A stretch of 64,000 nt of DNA from Lichenicola cladoniae (GTDB lineage: Bacteria; Pseudomonadota; Alphaproteobacteria; Acetobacterales; Acetobacteraceae). The notes under the pieces were generated by a model. The model saw only the letters and a program-made list of their open reading frames with translations, did no database searches and was not told where the DNA came from. A program made the translations under genes and the position numbers. Every line of letters begins with the position of its first letter. The first letter of the stretch is position 1. Location of the stretch: NCBI RefSeq assembly GCF_013201075.1, contig NZ_CP053708.1, positions 1,801,501-1,865,500 on the forward strand, given 5' to 3'. Positions 43,084 through 53,773 of the stretch are shown one piece after another.

Positions 43084-44217
43084 TCAGGCCGGGTGGGCCG
43101 ACCGCGCGTAGCGTAGCACTTCCTCGAACGCGACAACGATGTGGTAGAAGGTGCTGGCGGGTACGACGTCGGACGTCTGCCGTCCGGCCTGGTCGAACTG
43201 GTCGATCCACAAGCCTTGTGTTCCGGTCGCGAAGTAGGTGTCGAGGACAGCGAGGCTCAGCCGGGCTGCAGCATCGTGCTGGCCATTGACGAGGCAGCTC
43301 TTGATCAGTTCGGTTTGCGGCCAGATGCGGCGGCTCGGTCGCGTCTGGTGTCCGGACCGGTCGCACTCGTCGACGGCATAGCCCTCGCTACCGAGCCCAT
43401 GCGCCAATCCCCAGCGATGCAGCGCGCCGGCCTCTTCGATCAGGTCGCGTCCATCAAATCCCGCAAGACGGTAGAGCAGCCAGGACCATTCGAAATGATG
43501 TCCCGGCTCGACGATCTCACCCATGGGCGGCGGCGCCAGCTGGAACCCGGCCGTGAAGAACTCCCCCAGGATCCCGCTCGCCCGGTCGAACAGGGAGGCC
43601 GCGAACACATCGGCAATCCGGTTTGCCCGGTCGAGAAACTGTTGTTCGCCGGTCAGCTCGAACCAGGCCAGTAACGCCTCGAGCAGGTGCATGTGGGGGT
43701 TGGACCGGCGCGGCAGGCTGGCCGGCACCCCTTCGCGGACGCTGCCATCGCTCGGCTCGGTCAGGGATGTATCGATGAATGCCAGGGTGTGGTCGGCGAG
43801 CTGTCGCGCGTTCGGCAGGCCGGCACGCGCAGCACCATGAAGTCCGAACAGGAGGAAGGCCTGGTCGTACGTGTCGCGAAGGGTGTCTTGTGGCGAGCCG
43901 TCGGGGCCCAGCAGATGGATCCAGCCGGGCTGTGCATCGATCCCCCAGCCATACGTCTCGATCGACGCGAGCGCGTGGCGGAGGCGGGGAAGTGCCGCCG
44001 CATGCCCGGCTTCAACGGCTCGCGAGAAGGTATAGAGCTGGCGTCCCTGCACCCGCATGCGACGCGATACGATCTCGTCGGGCTGGCCGGAAAAATCCAG
44101 CTGTTCGTAGAACAACCCCTTCGGATCGAGCCCGCGGTCGATCCAGAGCGGCCAGGCATGTGAAAACCAGACCTCGATACGATCTGCTGCCTGCTTGAGT
44201 AACTCGCTAGCTGCCAT
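43084..44217 (-). CDS. AGE-family sugar epimerase/isomerase
   Basis: A 377-residue (alpha/alpha)6-barrel enzyme of the N-acylglucosamine 2-epimerase / mannose isomerase family. Conserved active-site residues appear in YDQAFLLFGLHG, the SNPHMHLLEALLAW helix, GHHFEWSWLLYR and RIWPQTELIK. It interconverts mannose-type and glucose-type sugars, or phosphomannose and fructose-6-phosphate, supplying precursors to the neighbouring polysaccharide genes. The ATG at 44217 is chosen as start. It lies between the flippase and the glycosyltransferases, all on the minus strand. Confidence 0.87.
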   Translation of the reverse strand: MAASELLKQAADRIEVWFSHAWPLWIDRGLDPKGLFYEQLDFSGQPDEIVSRRMRVQGRQLYTFSRAVEAGHAAALPRLRHALASIETYGWGIDAQPGWIHLLGPDGSPQDTLRDTYDQAFLLFGLHGAARAGLPNARQLADHTLAFIDTSLTEPSDGSVREGVPASLPRRSNPHMHLLEALLAWFELTGEQQFLDRANRIADVFAASLFDRASGILGEFFTAGFQLAPPPMGEIVEPGHHFEWSWLLYRLAGFDGRDLIEEAGALHRWGLAHGLGSEGYAVDECDRSGHQTRPSRRIWPQTELIKSCLVNGQHDAAARLSLAVLDTYFATGTQGLWIDQFDQAGRQTSDVVPASTFYHIVVAFEEVLRYARSAHPA

Positions 44218-44516
44218 GCGTCGCCGCTCCGCCTGATATGATATCCGCACTGCGGTCCGCGGACACTGGCGTGGCCCGGGCCATTACCGTCCCGTCGGTT
44301 CGAAAAAGCCCTATCTTGATATCCCGCAGCCGCGGCACTGGCCAGCTTTCGATCCTGGTCCGAAGAGGGAACAGATTGGGAACCCGCGCCAGCTGTCATT
44401 CGCCCTTGTTTCCAGCCGAAACGCGTCGAAATTTTGGCACGTTAACAAAGACCGGCGTGACTGAAGCGAGCCGCGGCAACCAGCCGCACCCGCGTCGCTC
44501 TCCCAATCGGGGGGCC

Positions 44517-45371
44517 TCAGCCTTTCTTCAACAGCTTCCTGAATGAACGGCTTAGTTGATACGCCCAGTTCATCACGGCGAGACCGTTCGAAAGCCGAAC
44601 GACCGACACTTCACTTGTCGAATAATGCGCCGCGAAGAAGCTCTTATGTCCATCGCTCGGCACGATACTGTAATCCAGGCAAATAGCCGCCTCGTTCCTG
44701 ATGATCTTGCACGGAAACTCGTTGATGATCGGCATGATCGTAAGGGTATACATGAGCGGGCCTGTAAGACGCATGACCCCGACCTTGCCGGTCCCGTGCA
44801 TCCAGGGTCGGTACGAGTGGATACCTTCGAAGATTGCAACGAGGACTGCGTGCAGGAAGGGATGTCCAGGGGCGGCAATGACGTGCCATTGCTGCAGTTC
44901 ACCGCCAGGAAATTGAGCGACCTGAGGTTTCAGGCCAAATCCCTCGTATCTCTCCCCCTTCTGGTTGCTCCATTGAGAGGCAATAAAATGCTCGTCACCA
45001 TGAATAACCTCGTCGATCGGACACGAGAAGCTGCTTTTGATGTCGAGGTAGATCCCGCCGATCTTGTAGATGACAAGATATCGAAACAGGTCGGCTCGCG
45101 CCGCGCCATAGGTCGGATCGATCCGCAGATAGGCTGCCAGGACTCCATCGCCGTATTGGCTGAGAATGAACGCCTCGACGGCCTCGTCATCGTAGAACCG
45201 ATGCTCCCACCCAGGGTTCTTTTCCTGAAGCGCAGTCACGTTCTGCTGAAGCGCCGCTGGCAACTCGCGGGTACCAAAGGTCTGGTGAATGATCCTTGGA
45301 ATCGTTGTGCCGATCGGAACGTTTCCAAGCAGATGGCTAAAGCGTGATTGTATCATCGTTCCTCGCAACAA
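44517..45371 (-). CDS. GT32-like glycosyltransferase
   Basis: A 284-residue transferase of the OCH1/GT32 (DXD sugar-binding) family. Hallmarks are IPRIIHQTFGTRELP at the N-terminus, the NPGWEHRFYDD strand, AARADLFRYLVIYKIGGIYLD with the DxD-like YLDIKSS, and the C-terminal HYSTSEVS element. It transfers a hexose to a glycan or lipid acceptor on the cytoplasmic face. An alternative ATG is at 45356. It is followed by the AGE epimerase gene and preceded by a GT2 gene on the same strand. This part of the window looks less GC-rich than the flanking housekeeping genes. Confidence 0.88.
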   Translation of the reverse strand: MLRGTMIQSRFSHLLGNVPIGTTIPRIIHQTFGTRELPAALQQNVTALQEKNPGWEHRFYDDEAVEAFILSQYGDGVLAAYLRIDPTYGAARADLFRYLVIYKIGGIYLDIKSSFSCPIDEVIHGDEHFIASQWSNQKGERYEGFGLKPQVAQFPGGELQQWHVIAAPGHPFLHAVLVAIFEGIHSYRPWMHGTGKVGVMRLTGPLMYTLTIMPIINEFPCKIIRNEAAICLDYSIVPSDGHKSFFAAHYSTSEVSVVRLSNGLAVMNWAYQLSRSFRKLLKKG

Positions 45372-45461
45372 AGATGAAAATCGGCTCGCTATTTCATCGT
45401 TCGATTCTAGTGCGGTTCTGCCGCAAGGCCCAATTTCGCCGAAAGCTATACCTAACCGCGC

Positions 45462-46598
45462 TTACCGCCGTATTAGTTTCTTGATCCTGTTCTTGACAGC
45501 ATCCGAGACGGCAATCCGAAATACGATGCGCCCAACCAGTCTGGGCCACTGACGGCGCGGAACAAGACGGAAGGCGTCCTTGATCCTGCCCTCTATAGCC
45601 ATCCGGATTCCGGCCGACAGAATTCCCTCCTCGTAAGTGTCATAGAACCGTCGTGATCCGACGTCCCCGTCTCTCTGGGGAACGGAGAGAATATAATCTA
45701 CATCCGATGGTGATGGCTCGAATGGCCGGTAGTAACAAGTTTCGACAAGTTTCGCGGCCATCGAGGAGAAGAACCACGGCCTTTCATCTTCTCTCATGAT
45801 GGGCTCGACGACACGATACAGGTCGATCAATTCATTCTTGGAGTCGATACTCGTCTGCAGCTCTCGCGTGAATTCCACATCAGGGAGATTGCTGCGTGTC
45901 CGCTGCGCCGATAGGGCAGAAAGCTGCGTCCAGGCCGACATGCGGCGACCGGAAACGATCGACTGTGATGAAATCGAGTCGGCATGAATCCTGTAATCGC
46001 CAAGCACTTCCGGCATGATATGGAGTTTTCCAAACTTCATCATGCGCCAATAGAGATCCGTATCCTCCGCCACCGTAAGCAGTCGATATCCGCCCGCTGC
46101 CAGGAATGTAGCTCTGCGCATCATCAGAAGTGGCTGCAGGATATAGGGCTCGTTCGCCGGTAGAGCCGCATCATCTACGAGCGCCATATCCTTGGCGCGC
46201 GTCGTAGTGCCGATGGGCTTGCCGCCCTCGTCGATATGACGGGCCAGGGCACTGACCGCTACGCAATCCTCATTGGCGAGGAGGTAGGCCCGTTCCATCT
46301 CGAACCGGTGTGGATACGAGATGTCATCGCCATCATGGCGGGCGACGAGCGGAGCGGTGCATAACAGCATGCCGGCGTTTACAGCCGCGACGATGCCGGC
46401 ATTCTGCTGATACTGGTACAGGATGCGCGGGTCATTTTCCTGCGCCTTTGAAATGATCGCCCTGGTATCGTCGGTAGAGCCGTCATCGATAATGATGATC
46501 CGGATATCGTCGATCGTCTGGTTCTGAATGCTCGTCAGTGTTTCATCCAGATACTTTCCGGCATTAAATACCGACATGACCACGTCTATTTCAGCCAC
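45462..46598 (-). CDS. Family 2 glycosyltransferase
   Basis: A 378-residue GT-A enzyme. The nucleotide-sugar domain is typical: VVMSVFNAGKYLDETLTSI, IIIIDDGSTDDT, NAGIVAAVNAGM, and the DxD-like RHDGDDISYPHRFE. The acceptor region has TVAEDTDLYWRMMKFG, the ED motif of inverting GT2 enzymes. The C-terminal 130 residues are helical and basic. It is the most upstream gene of the minus-strand polysaccharide group and would add a sugar to the repeat unit. Confidence 0.9.
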   Translation of the reverse strand: MAEIDVVMSVFNAGKYLDETLTSIQNQTIDDIRIIIIDDGSTDDTRAIISKAQENDPRILYQYQQNAGIVAAVNAGMLLCTAPLVARHDGDDISYPHRFEMERAYLLANEDCVAVSALARHIDEGGKPIGTTTRAKDMALVDDAALPANEPYILQPLLMMRRATFLAAGGYRLLTVAEDTDLYWRMMKFGKLHIMPEVLGDYRIHADSISSQSIVSGRRMSAWTQLSALSAQRTRSNLPDVEFTRELQTSIDSKNELIDLYRVVEPIMREDERPWFFSSMAAKLVETCYYRPFEPSPSDVDYILSVPQRDGDVGSRRFYDTYEEGILSAGIRMAIEGRIKDAFRLVPRRQWPRLVGRIVFRIAVSDAVKNRIKKLIRR

Positions 46599-47130
46599 AG
46601 AAAATCTCCTCGCGACGTGTCACACTTCGATGTAGGTGCCGCACCTGGCTCCTGTGCCTGGTAATCGTCGCGTAAACGAGCCCACGTCCGGCGAGGGCGA
46701 TGCGGACGTCGCGTACCGTTGGCGTCCGCGTGGTGGCCAGCTTATTCGGCAGCGACCGGGCCGAAACACAGGCTGGCATCGCCACATCCATCATCGGCGT
46801 CATGGAATATCCTTTGCGTCGATCTGTCTCGGCCCTGCTGATCTCCAGGACGTCTCGTGGGTTGGGTCCCGCAAACCGTTTACCATGCGGAAATGCCTGG
46901 TCGCAAAACCCTCAGGAGTGGCATTGCCATCCTTTGCAAATCACGCTGTCGAACGGTCATGGGCAAAGGTGCGTGAAACGGATCTCGACACCTTTGCAGT
47001 CCGTGACCACCTTAACGTGATCCAGAGCGTCAGGATGCGGCTCGCTGTAAGACGGCGTGAAGAGCTTGGCGACCGACCTGAGTACGGATACGAAGCCCTG
47101 ACCCCGCGATGCCCTGGCCCGGCCGGGCAG
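46599..47130. other. Gene-poor stretch upstream of the polysaccharide group
   Basis: About 530 bases without a credible gene. Short frames on both strands (for example 46591-46803 minus, 46700-47020 plus) lack ribosome sites and protein-like composition. The region should hold the promoter for the GT2 gene on the left. No tRNA, repeat or insertion-sequence end was recognised. Confidence 0.5.
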
Positions 47131-47481
47131 CTAAAGCTCGATCCCGAGCTTCGGCGCCGCCCAGCTCACCGCAAGATACAGCACCACCGTCAGCAGGCAG
47201 CCCAGCAGCAACGCCGGGTAGAACGGCATCCCCGCGCGCAGCAGGGCCGGGATCAGCAGGAACATCGGCAGCGACGGGACCACGTACCAGAACGTCGCGC
47301 CGACATGGGCCTCCATGCGGGCGCGGTCGTGGGTGTCGCGCCAGAGCCAGATCATGCCGAGCACAGAGATCAACGGCAGCGAGGCGACCAGCGCCCCGAC
47401 CGAGGGGCTCCGCCGGGCAATGGTGGAGACCGCGGCGATCAGCAGGCCGGACAGCACCGCCTTGAGGATGAAGTAGATCAT
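47131..47481 (-). CDS. DUF3147 family membrane protein
   Basis: A 116-residue protein with four hydrophobic helices (MIYFILKAVLSGLLIAAVS, GALVASLPLISVLGMIWLW, FWYVVPSLPMFLLIPALL, ALLLGCLLTVVLYLAV), matching the small DUF3147 family. No function is established. The ATG at 47481 overlaps the stop of the GNAT gene by 4 bases (ATGA), so the two are translationally coupled. Confidence 0.85.
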   Translation of the reverse strand: MIYFILKAVLSGLLIAAVSTIARRSPSVGALVASLPLISVLGMIWLWRDTHDRARMEAHVGATFWYVVPSLPMFLLIPALLRAGMPFYPALLLGCLLTVVLYLAVSWAAPKLGIEL

Positions 47482-48122
47482 CGCCCGGTCCCGGCTTCCC
47501 ATCGAGCCCGGTCGAGCACCAGCTCGTATTCATGGGCAGGCGCACCATCGAAGACGTCGCCGTCCTCGGTGCGGCCGACGATCTCGAAGCCGAGCCCGGC
47601 CAGCAGCATCAGCGACGCATCGTTGCGGGTATCGACGATCGCGTCCGCCTGCTGGCATCGGTAGCGGTCGAACAGGCAGCCGAGCATGCCGGTAATGGCC
47701 TCGGTGGCGATGCCCTGCCGCCAGAACGGCGGAAAGATCATGTAGCCGATCAGCGCGGTTCCGGTATCGCCACCGTCGGCCAGCGTCGCCTGCACGAGCC
47801 CGAGGCAGCGTCCGTCGATGTCGCGACGGATGATCCAGTTGCACCAGAGATCGGCACCGTCCGGGGATCGGCCGGTGGCGATCTGCCGGTAGCGCGCCTG
47901 CAACTCGTCGAGGTCGGCAGGCGGCTGGTCCGCCATGAAGCGATAGAGGGCGGGGTCGGCGAGGCCCTCGAACATCTCGTCCGCATGTCCGACGCGGAGA
48001 GGTTCCAGCGTCAGCCGGACGGTCCGTAGTGGCGGGGGAAAGCGTGGCGGGGAGGGCGGCAGGGATTTGTCCCGGACCGGAGGGAAGGGCGCCGCCAGGC
48101 CGATCGGCCCGGGGCGCCCCAT
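47478..48122 (-). CDS. GNAT family acetyltransferase
   Basis: A 214-residue RimJ/RimL-type N-acetyltransferase. The fold is recognised from TVRLTLEPLRVGHADEMF, the GYMIFPPFWRQGIATEAITGML acetyl-CoA loop (Q-x-x-G-I-A), and NDASLMLLAGLGFEIVGR. Its first 30 residues are Pro-rich and not conserved, so translation may begin later. The substrate is unknown. It sits just downstream of glnA (17 bases) on the same strand and overlaps the DUF3147 gene. Confidence 0.85.
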   Translation of the reverse strand: MGRPGPIGLAAPFPPVRDKSLPPSPPRFPPPLRTVRLTLEPLRVGHADEMFEGLADPALYRFMADQPPADLDELQARYRQIATGRSPDGADLWCNWIIRRDIDGRCLGLVQATLADGGDTGTALIGYMIFPPFWRQGIATEAITGMLGCLFDRYRCQQADAIVDTRNDASLMLLAGLGFEIVGRTEDGDVFDGAPAHEYELVLDRARWEAGTGR

Positions 48123-48139
48123 GATTCAGGCCCGGTCGG

Positions 48140-49594
<1,455 letters not shown>

Positions 49595-49620
49595 CCGTTG
49601 ACACTCTGCTGTTTGGGACA

Positions 49621-49635
49621 GCCGCATGGTGCGGC
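49621..49635 (-). promoter_or_regulatory. Small hairpin in the glnB-glnA intergenic leader
   Basis: GCCGCA (49621-49626) and TGCGGC (49630-49635) form a perfect 6-bp stem with a 3-base loop, 26 bases upstream of the glnA ATG. It could modulate glnA translation or mRNA ends between glnB and glnA. A separate glnA promoter in this gap could not be assigned with confidence. Confidence 0.4.
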
Positions 49636-49755
49636 CGGCTCGCTTCGAGAAACTGGTTGGTGCCGGACCGTGACTGGATCGCGTGGTCCGGGTGGGCCTG
49701 GATGAAGTCGTTCAGCGGAACGAGGCGAGGGGATCCGCCTGAACCGGGAAATCAG

Positions 49756-50109
<354 letters not shown>

Positions 50110-50247
50110 TCACGGCGCGTTTCCGGCGCCCGCTATCGGCGCCCGCCCTGGTCATGGCACGTTCGCACGGGGCGCGGGTCGCGGCAATCGCGGTCGCCGC
50201 CGCTTTGCGCCATGATCGGTGCCGACCCGATGCCGAGGCCCATTTGC

Positions 50248-51453
50248 ATGAAACCCCTGAACAGCCAGCTTTCCGAGGCGCGCACGACGATCTTCACCGT
50301 CATGTCTGCCCTTGCGGTGAAACATGGCGCGATCAATCTCGGCCAGGGCTTCCCGGATACCGAGGGCCCGGCGGATATCGTGCAGGCCGCCGCGGATGCG
50401 CTGCTCGACAATCGCAACCAGTATCCGCCGATGACCGGCCTGCCCGAGCTGAAGCAGGCGGTGGCGCGCGCGAATAGTCGCTTCTATGGCCTCGACGTCG
50501 ATCCGGTGACCGAGATCGTGGTCACGTCCGGCGCCACCGAGGCGCTGATCGCCACCCTCGCCGCGCTGATCGACCCCGGCGACGAGGTGGTGCTGTTCGA
50601 GCCGCTGTACGACACCTATGTGCCTGCAGTCCGGCTGCTGGGCGGTATCCCCCGGCTGGTCCGGCTCACCCCGCCCGACTGGGTGCTGCCACGGGCCGAG
50701 CTGGAAGCGGCGTTCGGACCCAGGACCAAGGCGGTCCTGCTCAACAGCCCGATGAACCCGGCCGGCAAGGTGTTCGATGCCGAGGAGCTGGCGTTCATCG
50801 CCGGCCTGCTGCAGCGCCACGATGCCTATGCGGTGTGCGACGAGGTGTACGAGCACCTGACCTTCGACGGTGCCCGCCATACGCCGTTGATGACGCTGCC
50901 GGGCATGCGCGAGCGCTGCCTGCGGATCGGCAGCGCCGGCAAGAGCTTCTCCCTGACCGGCTGGAAGGTCGGCTACGTCACGGCGGCAGCCCATCTCGCG
51001 TCCGTGGTCGCCAAGGCGCACCAGAACCTCACCTTCACCACGCCCCCGAACCTGCAGCGCGCTGTGGCCCTGGGACTCGACAAGGACGATGCCTATTTCG
51101 GCGCGCTGGCCAGCGAGCTCCAGGGCAAGCGCGACCTGCTGGCGGCGGGGCTGGAGGAGATCGGCTTCTCGGTGCTGCCGTCGCACGGCAGCTATTTCCT
51201 GATCGCCGACTTCCGCGGGCTGGGCTTCACCGGCAACGACGTGGCGTTCTGCGAACATCTGACCGAGGCGGCAGGCGTCACCGCGATCCCGGTCTCGGCC
51301 TTCTACGACCAGCCCGATGCACCCGATCACTATGTCCGGTTCGCGTTCTGCAAGCGCGAGTCGGTGCTCCGCGAGGCGCTGGATCGGTTGCGCGCGTACG
51401 TGCGGGCTCTGCCGCTGAAGGTTGGGGCGGTGAAGGTTCGGGCGGTTTCGTGA
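50248..51453 (+). CDS. Class I/II PLP aminotransferase
   Basis: A 401-residue fold-type I aminotransferase close to the methionine/kynurenine aminotransferase (YbdL) group. Motifs: NLGQGFPDTEGP, the cofactor region VTSGATEALIATLA, NSPMNPAGKVF, the DEVYEHLTFDG aspartate/tyrosine, the Schiff-base Lys in SAGKSFSLTGWKVGY, and the carboxylate-binding Arg in YVRFAFCK. It probably transaminates methionine, aromatic or kynurenine-type amino acids. The ATG at 50248 has GAGG 9 bases upstream; ATG codons at 50212 and 50230 are alternatives. It is divergent from glnB. Confidence 0.9.
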   Translation: MKPLNSQLSEARTTIFTVMSALAVKHGAINLGQGFPDTEGPADIVQAAADALLDNRNQYPPMTGLPELKQAVARANSRFYGLDVDPVTEIVVTSGATEALIATLAALIDPGDEVVLFEPLYDTYVPAVRLLGGIPRLVRLTPPDWVLPRAELEAAFGPRTKAVLLNSPMNPAGKVFDAEELAFIAGLLQRHDAYAVCDEVYEHLTFDGARHTPLMTLPGMRERCLRIGSAGKSFSLTGWKVGYVTAAAHLASVVAKAHQNLTFTTPPNLQRAVALGLDKDDAYFGALASELQGKRDLLAAGLEEIGFSVLPSHGSYFLIADFRGLGFTGNDVAFCEHLTEAAGVTAIPVSAFYDQPDAPDHYVRFAFCKRESVLREALDRLRAYVRALPLKVGAVKVRAVS

Positions 51454-51505
51454 GATCGGATCGATTGACGCGGGTTCGCGCCTCTTCTAAACCCGGCGCC
51501 GCTGT

Positions 51506-51582
51506 GGCGGACGTAGCTCAGTTGGCAGAGCGCCAGGTTGTGGTCTTGGATGTCGCGGGTTCGAGCCCCGTCGTTCGCCCCA
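51506..51582 (+). tRNA. trnH: tRNA-His (GTG anticodon)
   Basis: A complete cloverleaf: acceptor strand GCGGACG (51507-51513) pairs with CGTTCGC (51572-51578), D arm GCTC/GAGC, anticodon loop TTGTGGT with anticodon GTG, and T arm GCGGG-TTCGAGC-CCCGT. The base before the acceptor is G (51506) opposite discriminator C73 (51579), and CCA is encoded (51580-51582). G-1:C73 is the classic histidine identity pair. Many alphaproteobacteria have lost it, so its presence is a useful lineage marker. Confidence 0.95.
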
Positions 51583-51622
51583 GCGGAAATCCCGGCCACC
51601 ACAAGGCCGTGGGTGCCAACAT

Positions 51623-52246
51623 TTGATCGATGCGGTTGCGATGGTCCTTGCCGGCGGCGAGGCCCGCCGCCTCGGTGGCATCGACAAGCCGCTGATCGAG
51701 ATCGGCGGAACCCCCATCCTCTTGCATATCCTCGACCGGCTGCGGCCGGTGGTGAGCCACGTCGCGTTGAGTGCGAACGGCGATCCGGCCCGCTTCGCGC
51801 GCTTCGGGCTGCCGGTGCTGGAAGACCGGCGCATCGGCATCGGACCCCTGGCCGGATTGCTGCGCGGGCTGGACTGGGCCGCCGGGCTCGGCGCCGGGCT
51901 GCTCCTGACCGTACCGGGTGATACGCCGTTCATCCCGGACGATCTGCTCCGGGCGCTGTCGCCGGCGCCATCGGTCGCGGTGTCGGATCGCCGGCATCAC
52001 CTGGTGGCGCTGTGGCCGGTGGCCTGGCGCGACCGGCTGGCGCGGCACCTGGACGGGCTCGATCCGTCTGATGGACGCCGCGCCTATGGGGTGCTGGCGT
52101 TCGCAGGCCCGCTCGGCATGCGCGAGGTCCGCTTCGCGTCCGAGCCGCTCGATCCGTTCTTCAACGTCAACACGCAAGAGGACCGGGACCGGGCCGACCT
52201 GATGTTCAGTGCGCGAATGTCCGGGCCAGGCCCGCGGCCAGGCTGA
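51623..52246 (+). CDS. mobA: Molybdenum cofactor guanylyltransferase
   Basis: Attaches GMP to molybdopterin to form the bis-MGD cofactor of molybdoenzymes. The 207-residue product has the NTP-transferase start AMVLAGGEARRLGGIDKPLIEIGG, the DxxP-type TVPGDTPFIPDDLL metal site, and the C-terminal FNVNTQEDRDRA that contacts the product. The start is a TTG at 51623 or the ATG at 51641; either keeps the LAGG loop. It lies 40 bases after tRNA-His and its end overlaps the convergent NAD(P)-binding gene by 41 bases. Confidence 0.92.
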   Translation: MIDAVAMVLAGGEARRLGGIDKPLIEIGGTPILLHILDRLRPVVSHVALSANGDPARFARFGLPVLEDRRIGIGPLAGLLRGLDWAAGLGAGLLLTVPGDTPFIPDDLLRALSPAPSVAVSDRRHHLVALWPVAWRDRLARHLDGLDPSDGRRAYGVLAFAGPLGMREVRFASEPLDPFFNVNTQEDRDRADLMFSARMSGPGPRPG

Positions 52247-53099
52247 TCGGGTCCAGGCGCAGGATCTCGCGCATCTGCGCGATGTCGAACGCCTTGTCCT
52301 CCATCAGCCGCCTGATCTCCGCCGCGCCGATCGAAGGCAGGCGGGGAATCGGCCCAGCCAGGAGTGCTCCCAGCATCAGGGGCCAGGCCGGGACCGGGAT
52401 GATCCTGCGTCGCGGAAGCCCCGCCGCATCGGCGATCCCCGCCACGAAGTCCCGGTAGGCCAGGATGTCGGGGCCGGCGATGACCAGGCCATGCGGCCCG
52501 TCCCAGTCGCGGCCGAGCGCTGCCAGCATCGCGGCGGTGACGTCGGACTGGTGGATCGGCTGCACCAGCGCCCGGCCGCCCCCGGGCAGGGGCACCACCG
52601 GCAGCCGGCGCAGCACGTCGGCCAGGCGCTGCACGTTGTTCTCGCCTTCGGCCCCGTAGATCATCGTCGGGTGCAGCATGACGCCACGCCGGCCGGACGC
52701 CTGGAACGCGCGCTCCCCGGCCAGCACGCCGTTGCCGTGTTCATCCGGCCAGCGGGTGAACTTGCGCGTGCTGCCGAGGAACACGAACCCGGCGTCCGCA
52801 GGCCCGGCCGCCAGTATCGCCCCGGCATGCCGGGCATGGGCGGTACTGACCACGCGGCCGGCACCCGCCAGCGCAACCGCCAGCGCCGGGCCATCCTCGA
52901 TGTCGGCGACGCGTGGGCTGATCCGGATACCGGCGGCGTGCCAGCGCTCGGCACTGCGAACCACCGGAACCACGGCAGCGCCCCGATCCAGCAGCGCGCG
53001 GACCAGCGCCAGGCCCGACCGGCCATTGGCGCCGATCACATGGACCGGGCCGATCCGGGAGAGGTCGGGAACGTCGGGGAGGGGGTCTGTATCCGGCAT
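52206..53099 (-). CDS. NAD(P)-binding epimerase/NmrA-like protein
   Basis: A 297-residue Rossmann-fold protein of the atypical/extended SDR type. The coenzyme site is VHVIGANGRSGLALVRALLD (GxxGxxG variant), with a FLGSTRKFTRW segment and an MLHPTMIYGAEGENN stretch that carries the Tyr of extended SDRs, and the later VQPIHQSDVTAAMLAAL. Such proteins sense or reduce NAD(P)-linked metabolites; the substrate is unknown. The ATG at 53099 is chosen. Its 3' end overlaps mobA on the opposite strand by 41 bases. Confidence 0.8.
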   Translation of the reverse strand: MPDTDPLPDVPDLSRIGPVHVIGANGRSGLALVRALLDRGAAVVPVVRSAERWHAAGIRISPRVADIEDGPALAVALAGAGRVVSTAHARHAGAILAAGPADAGFVFLGSTRKFTRWPDEHGNGVLAGERAFQASGRRGVMLHPTMIYGAEGENNVQRLADVLRRLPVVPLPGGGRALVQPIHQSDVTAAMLAALGRDWDGPHGLVIAGPDILAYRDFVAGIADAAGLPRRRIIPVPAWPLMLGALLAGPIPRLPSIGAAEIRRLMEDKAFDIAQMREILRLDPISLAAGLARTFAH

Positions 53100-53218
53100 C
53101 CGCCCATCTTCCTTTGGCCGGACCGATCGCGCCAGCCGGAACCCGAAATGGCCACGGCCTGCGGTATCCCGATACCGTTGCCAAAGATGCTTACCAGTCA
53201 ACGGGTTTACGGAAGTGC

Positions 53219-53247
53219 TTGACGCGGCGGCGTCCGGCGCGGATAAG
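53219..53247 (+). promoter_or_regulatory. Sigma-70 promoter of rplM-rpsI
   Basis: TTGACG at 53219-53224 and GATAAG at 53242-53247 are 17 bases apart and upstream of rplM, with a leader of about 30 bases before the first ATG. Spacing and match are good for a strong ribosomal promoter. Confidence 0.65.
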
Positions 53248-53282
53248 CCCGCCCTCAGCACTTTCCTCCAAATACGGACAGC

Positions 53283-53771
53283 ATGCCTATGAAGACCACC
53301 CTCTCGCTGAAGCCTGCGGAGGTGACGAAGAACTGGATCCTGATCGACGCCGATGGCCTCGTTCTCGGCCGTGTGGCTTCGATCATCGCCCAGCGCCTTC
53401 GCGGCAAGCACAAGCCGCAGTTCACCCCGCATGTCGATTGCGGCGACCATGTCGTCGTGATCAACGCCGAGAAGGTCCGTCTGACCGGCAACAAGGCCGG
53501 GCAGAAGCTGTTCCACTACCACACCGGCTACGCCGGCGGCATCAAGCAGCGCACCATCACGCAGCGTCTCGAGGGCAAGAACCCGGGCCACATCGTGACC
53601 AAGGCGGTCGAGCGGATGATCACCCGCGGCCCGCTGCAGCGCGCGCAGATGAAGCATCTCTATGTGTATGCCGGCACCGTGCATCCGCATGACGGCCAGC
53701 AGCCGAAGATGCTCGATGTCGCGTCGATGAACCGGAAGAACTCCGTCACCAACAAGAACGTCGGAGCCTGA
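53283..53771 (+). CDS. rplM: 50S ribosomal protein L13
   Basis: A 162-residue large-subunit protein that binds 23S rRNA early in assembly. Signatures: [42 protein letters not shown] and GMLPR-equivalent [22 protein letters not shown]. Starts at 53283 (MPMKTT) or 53289 (MKTTLSLKP); the second is closest to homologues. It ends 2 bases before rpsI, the universal L13-S9 pair. Confidence 0.97.
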   Translation: MPMKTTLSLKPAEVTKNWILIDADGLVLGRVASIIAQRLRGKHKPQFTPHVDCGDHVVVINAEKVRLTGNKAGQKLFHYHTGYAGGIKQRTITQRLEGKNPGHIVTKAVERMITRGPLQRAQMKHLYVYAGTVHPHDGQQPKMLDVASMNRKNSVTNKNVGA

Positions 53772-53773
53772 TC

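Noticed and set aside
46591-46803. 70-codon frame upstream of the GT2 gene
   Set aside because: No protein-like features; probably leader DNA of the glycosyltransferase gene.
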